This document shows positions 6,283 to 12,316 of a stretch of 13,493 bases of DNA, one piece after another. The notes below the pieces were generated by a model. The model saw only the letters and a list, made by a program, of their open reading frames with translations, was not told the DNA's origin and searched no databases. The position numbers and the translations under genes are program-made. The stretch spans positions 1 through 13,493 of the forward strand of contig CADFRV010000040.1 of assembly GCA_902836725.1 (NCBI GenBank), given 5' to 3'. Each line of letters opens with the position of its first letter. Position 1 is the stretch's first letter. This stretch comes from Muribaculaceae bacterium (GTDB taxonomy: Bacteria > Bacteroidota > Bacteroidia > Bacteroidales > Muribaculaceae).

Positions 6283-6819
6283 TCATTCGTCTGACGGCTG
6301 GTCATCCGGCATTGTGTCGATCTCGTCAATCAGCTCGTCTTCAAGCTCGGCATCGTCGTCGCCGGGGACGTGTGCGCGATGCTTCTTGAGCAGTGAGCTC
6401 ATGGCGCGGTTGCATTTTCCCAGCGGGTGCACATGCTTGATTGGTATCGCGAGCGACACTGTGTCGTAAATCATATATGCCACGTTGAGAAACGCGTCAG
6501 ACTCAGGTATTTCCATGAAATCATCCGAGTCGTTGTAGTCTTCCCCGTATTTCACGTTGATGTTGTATACGGTGTCTATGTCGAGGGGAAGGTCGTCAAG
6601 GCATCTGTCACACGGCACCGTCACAGTGCCTTTGAGCACAAACGACAGTGCGTAAACATCGTGCTGATATGTCACAGTGAGTGTCACATTGATGTCTGCG
6701 TCGCGCACGTCAACGCTCTCCATGTTCTCGAAGAACTGTTTGTCAAGGTGATACTCAAAAGTGTGCGTGCCCTCGGCGAGGCTTCGCAGGGGCAATTTAA
6801 ATTGACTGAACTTTCCCAT
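6283..6819 (-). CDS. DUF177 (YceD-like) large-subunit rRNA accumulation protein
   Basis: DUF177 proteins are conserved upstream of rpmF and have been linked to accumulation of 23S rRNA. The 178-residue product contains the family's CDRC motif (C70, C73) within VTVPCDRCLDDLPL and a later HPLGKCN (C136). These cysteines may form a metal site. The C-terminal 28 residues or so are strongly acidic (DDDAELEDELIDEIDT). The start MGKFSQFKLPLRSL agrees with the conserved N-terminus, and a promoter lies 26 bases upstream. The gene is the first of the DUF177-rpmF-fabH-era unit. The molecular activity of the family is not well defined. Confidence 0.92.
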   Translation of the reverse strand: MGKFSQFKLPLRSLAEGTHTFEYHLDKQFFENMESVDVRDADINVTLTVTYQHDVYALSFVLKGTVTVPCDRCLDDLPLDIDTVYNINVKYGEDYNDSDDFMEIPESDAFLNVAYMIYDTVSLAIPIKHVHPLGKCNRAMSSLLKKHRAHVPGDDDAELEDELIDEIDTMPDDQPSDE

Positions 6820-6844
6820 AGCTATAGTCTGCGGAAAAACTGTG

Positions 6845-6875
6845 CAAAGGTATGTATTTTCTAATTGATTAGCAA
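6845..6875 (-). promoter_or_regulatory. Promoter of the DUF177-rpmF-fabH cluster
   Basis: On the minus strand TTG (6875-6873), a 20-base spacer and TACCTTTG (6852-6845) fit the Bacteroidetes -33/-7 pattern. The predicted start near 6838 leaves a leader of roughly 19 nt before the DUF177 ATG at 6819. This is probably the main promoter for the ribosomal and lipid genes to the left. Confidence 0.72.
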
Positions 6876-6915
6876 CTTTTCCGCGAAAAAACTCATTTAA
6901 CGTTATTTTGCAATC

Positions 6916-6932
6916 CTGACGGGAGCCGTCAG
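6916..6932 (-). terminator. Hairpin spanning the stop codon of the last glycosyltransferase gene
   Basis: CTGACGGGAGCCGTCAG is a perfect 7-bp stem with a 3-nt loop. It includes the stop codon TGA of the glycosyltransferase gene. No T-run follows directly; the sequence is AT-rich, and a TTTTTT run appears some 25 bases later. It may be a 3'-end stabilising hairpin or a weak terminator separating the glycosyltransferase operon from the DUF177 promoter. Confidence 0.4.
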
Positions 6933-7852
6933 AACAGCGGGCGGAAAAGGCGGAGCGCTCCCCGGATTTTCCGGGCCGTGAGTGCGCATGTGGCCCGCAG
7001 CAGGGAGCGGTAAAGGGGAGAGGGTTCGGCGGCGAGGGTGGCTTTCAGCAGGTCTTGCGATAGGGTGTGTGATCCCTCGGCTGCGTACAGCCCTGCCAGA
7101 TGCGCGCGCCGCAGGCGCACCCATCGTCGGTGGCGCGGGGCGGTGAGGGTGGCTTCTATCGCGTCAAGCGATTTTTCCCAACGGCCTGCCCCCTGGGTGA
7201 ATCCGGTGCCGGTGATGGATTCGTTCTGCTGGAATATCTCTACTGTGGGATCTCCGGCGAGTTTGAGCATTACGGGATTGGACTTCAGCAGCCTCGCCCC
7301 GAGTTCGATGTCGTTCCATCCCCGGATGGAGGTGTCCCATCCCCCAGCTTTTCTGATAAGCGAGGTGCGGGCGGCATAGCGCTGTGTGGCCATGCTGCCG
7401 TTCATTATGTTGTGCCAGAGTGGCGACACGGCCGAGAAGATGGCGTGGCGTGTATGGCCGTGTATGTCGTGCATGGTCACGTCCCATCCCACGACGTCGG
7501 GATGCGAGGGGTGGCTGAATCCGCGCATGGCACGCTCCACATGGGTGGGGTGCATCGTGTCGTCGCTGTCAAAGAACATCACATATTCCGATGTGGCGGC
7601 AGCCAGTCCGCGGTTGCGTGCGGCTGTGGCTCCAGGAGTAGGTTCCGACAATATGTCGATGGTGAGATCCTCGCTTTCCGCGCTCCGCTTCCATTGCCTG
7701 AGTATATCCAGTGTGCCGTCGGTGGAGCCGTTGTCTACAAGTATCACATGGAACGGCCTGTAGGTCTGGCACCCGACGCTTCGGAGCGTGCGCATGACGA
7801 TTGCGGCACGGTTGTATACCGGAATTATGACTGTGATATCTTCCTTACCCAT
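6929..7852 (-). CDS. Glycosyltransferase family 2 protein
   Basis: The 307-residue protein starts at the ATG at 7852 (MGKEDITVIIPVYNRAA), which overlaps the end of the upstream glycosyltransferase gene by 8 bases (ATGGGTAA). A longer frame start further upstream has no support. GT2 features are the N-terminal VIIPVYNR, VDNGSTDG at residues 39-46, GATAARNRG, and the nucleotide-sugar and metal-binding FFDSDD with DSDD at 95-98. GWND near the middle resembles the usual ED acceptor-site region. The C-terminal part is rich in Arg and Ala with no clear membrane span. It probably transfers a sugar to a surface-glycan precursor on the cytoplasmic face. Donor and acceptor cannot be deduced. Confidence 0.9.
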   Translation of the reverse strand: MGKEDITVIIPVYNRAAIVMRTLRSVGCQTYRPFHVILVDNGSTDGTLDILRQWKRSAESEDLTIDILSEPTPGATAARNRGLAAATSEYVMFFDSDDTMHPTHVERAMRGFSHPSHPDVVGWDVTMHDIHGHTRHAIFSAVSPLWHNIMNGSMATQRYAARTSLIRKAGGWDTSIRGWNDIELGARLLKSNPVMLKLAGDPTVEIFQQNESITGTGFTQGAGRWEKSLDAIEATLTAPRHRRWVRLRRAHLAGLYAAEGSHTLSQDLLKATLAAEPSPLYRSLLRATCALTARKIRGALRLFRPLF

Positions 7853-8696
7853 TTTCTTCCGGTTTGTTGTGAGACGGGTGTGCCAGTTCACGGACCCCTT
7901 CAGTGGCAAGCGCCTTGAACGCCCCCGCATACATATATGCCAGGGAGCGCATCAGCGGTGCGCGTCCACGCCTGCTTATGCGCCATGCGTTTGCCGGTAT
8001 TCTTGCCCAGAAGGTATGCGGATGGTTCAGCGCTATCAGGGCGCCGTTTGTGCGCAGTATGCCCGGGTGGGATATGGCTCTCTGGCCTGTGGAAGGGTGC
8101 GGATGGGCAGTGACGGTGATTGGGAAAAAGCGGCAGTTCAGTCCCATGCGGCGCGCCGTGAGGTAAAAGATCTCATCCTCACCGCATGTGAAGTATGGTG
8201 CTCCCGGCCCGAAACAGGGGTTGAACAGCAGCCGGGCCGTGCGTGGCGATTTTCTTACCGCAATTTCGAAACATGTCTGGTAGAACCATCGGGGGGGCGT
8301 AGAGATGTCGGTCTCGGCGTCGGGGTAGGTTTTTCCCGCTGTGCCGTCGTACATGAAGGAGGCGTAATCGACTTCGGGATGCTCCGCAAACGCTTTTATA
8401 ACCGATGTCAGCTGTGCTGATGTGTATCTCAGGTCGTCGTCGGACATGAGCAGAAGAGGTGCGCCGGCATGGCTGATGGCATTGTTGCGGTTCAGGCTCA
8501 CTCCGCGCAGGTCGAAGCGGTGCACCTTTATGTCGGGACGTGAGGCCACGGCGTCGGGCACCGGGGCGTTTTCATGCTCCTGCCATGAGACCACATATTC
8601 CACCCCTTCTGTGCGGGGCAGATCCATTGCGGCCACCCGGGTTATCCCTTCCGGGCGGTATGTGGCTATGAGGACGGAAAGTGCGGGTGTTGCCAT
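7845..8696 (-). CDS. Glycosyltransferase family 2-like protein
   Basis: The 283-residue protein begins MATPALSVLIATYRPEG, a GT-A fold opening. It has LNRNNAISHAGAPLLLMSDDD, where SDDD (residues 85-88) is the DXD-type metal and nucleotide-sugar site. GEDEIF (172-175 for GEDE) is in the position of the catalytic ED motif of GT2 enzymes, and it is followed by LTARRMGLNCRF. HPHPSTGQR near residue 210 may contribute to the active site. Its stop codon overlaps the start of the next glycosyltransferase gene, and it begins 12 bp after the end of the upstream one. The three genes therefore look cotranscribed. It probably acts in lipooligosaccharide or capsule synthesis; the substrate is unknown. Confidence 0.87.
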   Translation of the reverse strand: MATPALSVLIATYRPEGITRVAAMDLPRTEGVEYVVSWQEHENAPVPDAVASRPDIKVHRFDLRGVSLNRNNAISHAGAPLLLMSDDDLRYTSAQLTSVIKAFAEHPEVDYASFMYDGTAGKTYPDAETDISTPPRWFYQTCFEIAVRKSPRTARLLFNPCFGPGAPYFTCGEDEIFYLTARRMGLNCRFFPITVTAHPHPSTGQRAISHPGILRTNGALIALNHPHTFWARIPANAWRISRRGRAPLMRSLAYMYAGAFKALATEGVRELAHPSHNKPEENG

Positions 8697-8708
8697 CGGT
8701 GATCGGTT

Positions 8709-9848
8709 TTAATGTTTCCGCGAGAGCCTTTCCTCCCAGAAATCCAGGAAGCGGCCGGCTACAATGTCGGCTGAATGGTGCTTTTCCACGAATTCGCGGC
8801 TTTTCATTCCGCGCTCCCTGAGCGCACCTGCAGGTGCGGTGATGATATCCTCCAGGAGTGCGGTCATCCCTTCAACATCCACAGGGGAGTTGAAGACCGG
8901 CCTGTTGGCCGAGGCGCCTGTCTCGCCGATGAAGCGGTAGTAATCCTCCTCCCCTCCGCTTACCACGCACTGGCCGTAGGACATGGAGAGAAGCGCGTTT
9001 GTGGCGGGGGAGTAGCTGTATGCCTGGTCGAGCACCACATGCGCGCTCGAGAGGAGCTGCAGGTACTCGCTGTAAGGGCGGTTCTCAACGATTATGAGTT
9101 CCCCTTTGCCGGGGTGCCGTTCAATCGCGCGGCGCGCGGCGGTCTCGAACCGGTCGGTGCCTTTGATGTCCTGCCGGTAGCTGTGGCGTCCGAGAAATAT
9201 ACGCACTTTCTCCGGTTTTTCAGGTACTCCGATGAACGGTATTGACGACACGTCGACAGGTATTCCCGCATAGGCGGTTTTTTCTGCCGGGAGGCGGCGG
9301 TGGAGGGCCAGATGGTATTCGTAAAGGATGGAGACTGCCCCGTCTATGCCGGAATAGATGTGGTCGCAGTGTGCTCTGAGCGGATCTGTGAGCCACGCCC
9401 GCTCTATCTCGGGGTGGTTCAGGGCATATGGCGCCTGGTGGCCGTAATGGCGGAACTCATTGTATTCAAGCGGCGACAGCGGGTCAAGGCACTCTTCCAC
9501 ATAGGGGGTATCGGTTCCCAGTGCGGTGAGAAACACGCTGCGGTTGTTGCGTTTTATCAGGCTGAAGATGTGGCGCACCGGCAGCGGCTTGAGTTTGAGG
9601 AATATCGGATTGTGGACCGCCACCACATCGAATCCTCTGAGGCGTGTGGCACAGAGCCGGAGCATGCGCAGGTAGAGCGATAGGCCGCCGAGTTTGCCGG
9701 TGCTGCGGCGGCTGATGTCGATGTCGCGTTCTGTCTGCATCCAGGCGGTGCCGTCTGAGACCACAACAACCTCATGTCCCAGATTTCTGAGACCGGTCGC
9801 GAGTGTGCGGTGGCAGTTGCTGGCGTCGCCGAGAAGCAGTATTTTCAT
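8709..9848 (-). CDS. Glycosyltransferase, GT-B fold (GT4-like)
   Basis: I place the start at the ATG at 9848 because MKILLLGDASNCHRTLATGL is a classic GT-B N-terminus; the 34 codons upstream read as non-conserved sequence. The 379-residue protein has an N-terminal domain (GLRNLGHEVVVVSDG) and a long central region with LTALGTDTPYV. The C-terminal nucleotide-binding domain includes RIFLGRHSYRQDIKGTDRF, VVLDQAYSYSPATNALLSMSYG and GGEEDYY. The C-terminal part resembles the GT4 donor-binding domain, in which the acidic residue before a Tyr/Ser-rich stretch is expected to contact the nucleotide sugar. It is the first gene of the three-gene glycosyltransferase cluster. I see no promoter in the 52 bp upstream, so it may be read from the greA-HIT-lipoprotein unit. 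Confidence 0.85.
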   Translation of the reverse strand: MKILLLGDASNCHRTLATGLRNLGHEVVVVSDGTAWMQTERDIDISRRSTGKLGGLSLYLRMLRLCATRLRGFDVVAVHNPIFLKLKPLPVRHIFSLIKRNNRSVFLTALGTDTPYVEECLDPLSPLEYNEFRHYGHQAPYALNHPEIERAWLTDPLRAHCDHIYSGIDGAVSILYEYHLALHRRLPAEKTAYAGIPVDVSSIPFIGVPEKPEKVRIFLGRHSYRQDIKGTDRFETAARRAIERHPGKGELIIVENRPYSEYLQLLSSAHVVLDQAYSYSPATNALLSMSYGQCVVSGGEEDYYRFIGETGASANRPVFNSPVDVEGMTALLEDIITAPAGALRERGMKSREFVEKHHSADIVAGRFLDFWEERLSRKH

Positions 9849-9900
9849 GGAAGCGATGATGTGTGGTGACAGGTAGCGGAGAGGGGGACCGGCGCGCGGA

Positions 9901-11007
9901 TCAGAGATATCGCGCCACGGCAGAGGAGAGGCGGGTGAGATCGTCGACACGCTCCACCAGTTCCCCCTTGCGGTTGATGACGAAGGTGGCCGGGAGGTTG
10001 GTCACATTATACTGGAGCAGGCTCTTGGCACCATGTTTGGGCGAATTGAAGACCGCGATCCAGGGGATGTTTGCGGCGGCCTGTTTCCATGTGAACTCGT
10101 CGCTGTCGACGGACACCTGGTAGATCTCGATGCCGGCGTCTTTGTTGGCGTTGTAGATCTTTGCCAGTTCCAGATTTACGGCAGGTGAGAATTCGGCGCT
10201 GTAGGCGGTGAAGTTCAGGATCATCACTTTCCCTTTCGACGCCTCCTGTGTGAGGCTCCGTTCTTTCCCCTCACGGTCGAGCAGCGCTATTTCGGGCAGT
10301 GTGACCTCCTGTGCTACAATGGTGTCGGCGGCCACTCTCACGCCGTTGGCACGGCGGTTTGCGAGATAGAATTGGCTCAGGTATGCCGTGCGGGGGTCGG
10401 CCGGACGCCTGGATGTGAAAGCGTTGGCCACGGCGCCGATCATCTTGAGGTCTGATTTGTCCTCGGGGTTGAACAGCGGTGTGTCTCCCACACGGCGGAA
10501 AATGGTGTAATATGCCACTATGCCCGAGGGGTCGCTGAGGATGGTCTCAGCCAGTGCGCGTTTCAGCGCGGGGTCGTATGCCACGGCCTGTTCTCCCTGT
10601 TCGGCAACGACGTTAGCTATCAGGTCGTTGACTTTCTGCATCTTTTCCGCCGACTGGCTTCCGGCTAGGGTGTAGCGGTTTGAGAAAGTGCCTGCGTCGG
10701 CAGTGATGGTAATCTTCTCGATGCTGTCGATGGGGAAATAGGCCGATTCCTTTCCGAGTGTGAGCCTGTAGACCTCGGGGTGCCCGGCCGGCAGATGGCT
10801 CACTTTGAATTTGCCGTGTGAATCGATCTCAATCGTGTCGAGCGCATACCATTGTCCGAAGTGGTTCGGCGCTTCAAGAATCATTTCTTTCCCCTCGGCA
10901 CCGCTTACAGTGCCCTCGGCATACCATTTTTTATCTGTACAGGAGGAGAGTGATATGGCGACTAATGTTCCGGCAGCGATGGCGATGTTTCTTACTGAGA
11001 TGTTCAT
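9901..11007 (-). CDS. DUF4369/thioredoxin-fold lipoprotein lacking CXXC
   Basis: The protein has 368 residues. Its N-terminus is a lipoprotein signal peptide: a hydrophobic segment followed by the lipobox LSSC with C23 as the lipidated residue, so it is exported and probably anchored on the periplasmic side of a membrane. Residues about 28-115 resemble the DUF4369 beta-rich domain (AEGTVSGAEGKEMILEAP). The C-terminal domain (about 232-368) has the thioredoxin/TlpA fold with a cis-proline region, NLPATFVINRKGELV (P339). Where TlpA-type proteins have WCxxC, this one has TAYSAEFSP (267-275), so dithiol redox chemistry is not expected. Such CXXC-less members are known among Bacteroides thioredoxin-like proteins. 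It follows the HIT gene by 59 bp. Confidence 0.87.
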   Translation of the reverse strand: MNISVRNIAIAAGTLVAISLSSCTDKKWYAEGTVSGAEGKEMILEAPNHFGQWYALDTIEIDSHGKFKVSHLPAGHPEVYRLTLGKESAYFPIDSIEKITITADAGTFSNRYTLAGSQSAEKMQKVNDLIANVVAEQGEQAVAYDPALKRALAETILSDPSGIVAYYTIFRRVGDTPLFNPEDKSDLKMIGAVANAFTSRRPADPRTAYLSQFYLANRRANGVRVAADTIVAQEVTLPEIALLDREGKERSLTQEASKGKVMILNFTAYSAEFSPAVNLELAKIYNANKDAGIEIYQVSVDSDEFTWKQAAANIPWIAVFNSPKHGAKSLLQYNVTNLPATFVINRKGELVERVDDLTRLSSAVARYL

Positions 11008-11066
11008 TGGTCGATTCTTTATGTTTTGTGGCGTTTGTAGTAAAAATTCCGGCCGGGGCGAGGATT

Positions 11067-11462
11067 TTATTCAAATTCGGCAGCGATCGCGTCGGCGATC
11101 TTCTGCATCTCTTCGGCGGGTAGGGTGAGTTTGTCGGCACAGAAATTCATGTCGGCTCCGGTGTTCATGGGCACCAGATGCACGTGTGTATGGGGCACAT
11201 CCAGTCCGATGACGGTGACACCCACTTTCTTGCACGGGATGGCTTTTTTGATTGCTTTTGCCACACGTTTTGCAAACAGCATCAGTGAGGCGTATTCCTC
11301 GTCGGTGAGGTCGAATATATAGTCGACTTCCTTTTTGGGGATTACGAGCACGTGCCCGGGGTGAACGGGGTTGATGTCGAGGAATGCGAAATGGAGGCTG
11401 TCTTCCGCTACTTTATAAGAGGGGATCTCTCCAGCCGCAATGCGTGAAAATATCGAGGCCAT
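11067..11462 (-). CDS. HIT family protein (HinT-like nucleotide hydrolase)
   Basis: HIT proteins hydrolyse nucleotide phosphoramidates or transfer nucleotidyl groups, as in AMP-lysine or adenylylated intermediates. The 131-residue product has the signature HTHVHLVP with the three histidines at 91, 93 and 95, the central one of which would be the nucleophile. The N-terminus MASIFSRIAAGEIPSYKV and the segment HPGHVLVIPKKEVDYIFDL are typical of HinT-like members. The length is slightly above the usual 110-120 residues. The gene lies about 60 bp downstream of greA, with a hairpin in between and no recognisable promoter, so it is probably transcribed at least partly from the greA promoter. Confidence 0.95.
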   Translation of the reverse strand: MASIFSRIAAGEIPSYKVAEDSLHFAFLDINPVHPGHVLVIPKKEVDYIFDLTDEEYASLMLFAKRVAKAIKKAIPCKKVGVTVIGLDVPHTHVHLVPMNTGADMNFCADKLTLPAEEMQKIADAIAAEFE

Positions 11463-11493
11463 GTTGTTTCTTTTTTGGGGAAGTGATAATCGT

Positions 11494-11513
11494 GCCCGTG
11501 AGACGACACGGGC
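11494..11513 (-). terminator. Hairpin between greA and the HIT gene
   Basis: GCCCGTG and CACGGGC form a perfect 7-bp stem with a 6-nt loop, 9 bases beyond the restored greA stop at 11523. No T-run follows on the minus strand. On the plus strand the stem is followed after a few bases by GGGTTTTC, but there is no plus-strand gene to terminate. It may be a weak terminator or an mRNA-processing structure in the greA-HIT gap. Confidence 0.4.
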
Positions 11514-11544
11514 GCCGGGTTTTCAGATTGATATCTGCTCGATT

Positions 11545-11991
11545 TCAAATTTCATAAGTCCGGCGGGAACGTATTTCCACGATGTCGCCTACCTTGTGTC
11601 CGAGCAGCCCTTTGGCGATGGGGGTGGAGGCGCCGATTTTCTTGTCGCGGAGATTTGCTTCGGAGTCGGCCACGATGGTATATTCCACGCTCATGCCGTT
11701 TGCGGTGTTCTTGATTTTGACTTTCGAGAGTATGTTCACCTCATCGGTATTGAGTTTTGTCTCGTCGATAATGCGTGCGTTGGCCACAAGATCCTTGAGT
11801 TTGGCGATCTTCATCTCAAGCATCCCCTGGGCCTCTTTGGCGGCATCATATTCGGAGTTCTCGGAGAGGTCACCCTTGTCGCGGGCTTCCGCGATGGCAG
11901 CTGAGATGCGGGGGCGTTCCACGCTTTCGAGGAAGGCTATCTCTTCCATTTTTTTCTTGTAGCCTTCCTTTGTCATGTAAGTTAAAGCCAT
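11545..11991 (-). CDS. greA: Transcription elongation factor GreA, apparently frameshifted near its C-terminus
   Basis: GreA enters the RNA polymerase secondary channel and stimulates cleavage of backtracked transcripts. I start at the ATG at 11991 (MALTYMTKEGYKKKM), the conserved N-terminus; the upstream in-frame part is not conserved. The coiled-coil tip is intact, with GDLSENSEYDAAKEAQG (residues 40-56) carrying the key acidic residues. The FKBP-like C-terminal domain is normal up to GHKVGDIVEI (residue 140). It then reads RSRRTYEI and stops at 148, short of the usual 156-158. The neighbouring frame continues with VPAGLMKFEIEQISI and a stop at 11523-11525, which is the expected GreA end. 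Restoring two bases at 11571 (CG to CGCG) gives VEIRVPAG and 156 residues. The gene diverges from prfB. Confidence 0.92.
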   Translation of the reverse strand: MALTYMTKEGYKKKMEEIAFLESVERPRISAAIAEARDKGDLSENSEYDAAKEAQGMLEMKIAKLKDLVANARIIDETKLNTDEVNILSKVKIKNTANGMSVEYTIVADSEANLRDKKIGASTPIAKGLLGHKVGDIVEIRSRRTYEI

Positions 11992-12025
11992 GATATTTAA
12001 TCTTTTAATTATTATGCGGATTAGC

Positions 12026-12083
12026 AGGCGCTTTTGGTGGCGTGACAAAAAATATAGCGCCTCGCCCGTTTTCCGCGGGGGAG
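12026..12083 (-). promoter_or_regulatory. greA leader with two overlapping hairpins
   Basis: In minus-strand order an imperfect hairpin pairs 12083-12076 with 12068-12061 (CTCCCCCG against CGGGCGAG, one mismatch). After 8 bases it is followed by a T-run at 12052-12047 and so resembles a terminator. A second, perfect stem, AGGCGC (12062-12057) with GCGCCT (12031-12026), shares bases 12061-12062 with the first and encloses the T-run. Full formation of one stem disturbs the other, as in attenuator arrangements. The leader would be about 130 nt long. Confidence 0.4.
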
Positions 12084-12097
12084 ACCCTAAAATTAAT

Positions 12098-12129
12098 CGT
12101 TGCCAGCATGTTGTTACGTCAGCGCAACG
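12098..12129 (-). repeat. Hairpin at the predicted 5' end of the greA leader
   Basis: CGTTGC (12098-12103) and GCAACG (12124-12129) are perfect 6-bp complementary arms around 20 bases. The predicted greA transcription start (near 12124) lies inside the distal arm, so the full stem would form only if transcription starts slightly upstream. As DNA it could be a protein-binding palindrome. Confidence 0.3.
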
Positions 12130-12130
12130 G

Positions 12131-12161
12131 CAAATTTAGGCATAATATTTCAATTACCAAA
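12131..12161 (-). promoter_or_regulatory. Promoter of greA
   Basis: On the minus strand TTTG (12161-12158), a 19-base spacer and TAAATTTG (12138-12131) match the Bacteroidetes -33/-7 consensus closely. The predicted start near 12124 gives a leader of about 130 nt, long for this window, where der and DUF177 have about 20-30 nt. Confidence 0.75.
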
Positions 12162-12163
12162 AT

Positions 12164-12202
12164 TCCCTGTCGGTTTTTATTGAATGTTAATGAAAACAGG
12201 GA
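12164..12202. repeat. Inverted repeat between the divergent greA and prfB promoters
   Basis: TCCCTGT (12164-12170) and ACAGGGA (12196-12202) are perfect 7-bp inverted arms with 25 bases between them. They begin 3 bases upstream of the greA -33 box. Together with its flanks to 12284 this is the gene-free core of the 325-bp divergent region; I see no coding sequence there. A regulatory role is possible but unproven. Confidence 0.35.
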
Positions 12203-12284
12203 TCAGACAGACATATGATGCAGGCTGTGCGGTGAGCTACCCCCCGGAGTTTGCGCTAAGTTTTTTAGTTTCGGGTATTTTCGC

Positions 12285-12292
12285 TAATTTTG
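12285..12292 (+). promoter_or_regulatory. -7 promoter element for prfB
   Basis: TAATTTTG matches TAnnTTTG. The predicted start near 12299 leaves about 18 nt before the prfB ATG at 12317. The -33 region is only T-rich (TTTT at 12261-12264 with a 20-base spacer). Confidence 0.6.
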
Positions 12293-12316
12293 CAGTCATA
12301 AAATACAGATACGGAT

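Noticed and set aside
7100..7918. Plus-strand frame opposite the glycosyltransferase gene (272 codons)
   Set aside because: It is antisense to a clear GT2 protein, lacks motifs, and is Gly/Val/His-rich like the other shadows.
9849..9950. 34-codon upstream extension of the GT-B glycosyltransferase
   Set aside because: The sequence ahead of MKILLLGD is Pro/Ser-rich, overlaps the end of the lipoprotein gene, and is not part of the GT-B fold.
11992..12048. 19-codon upstream extension of greA
   Set aside because: MALTYMTKEGYKKK is the conserved GreA start. The extension is basic, not conserved, and lies in the leader.
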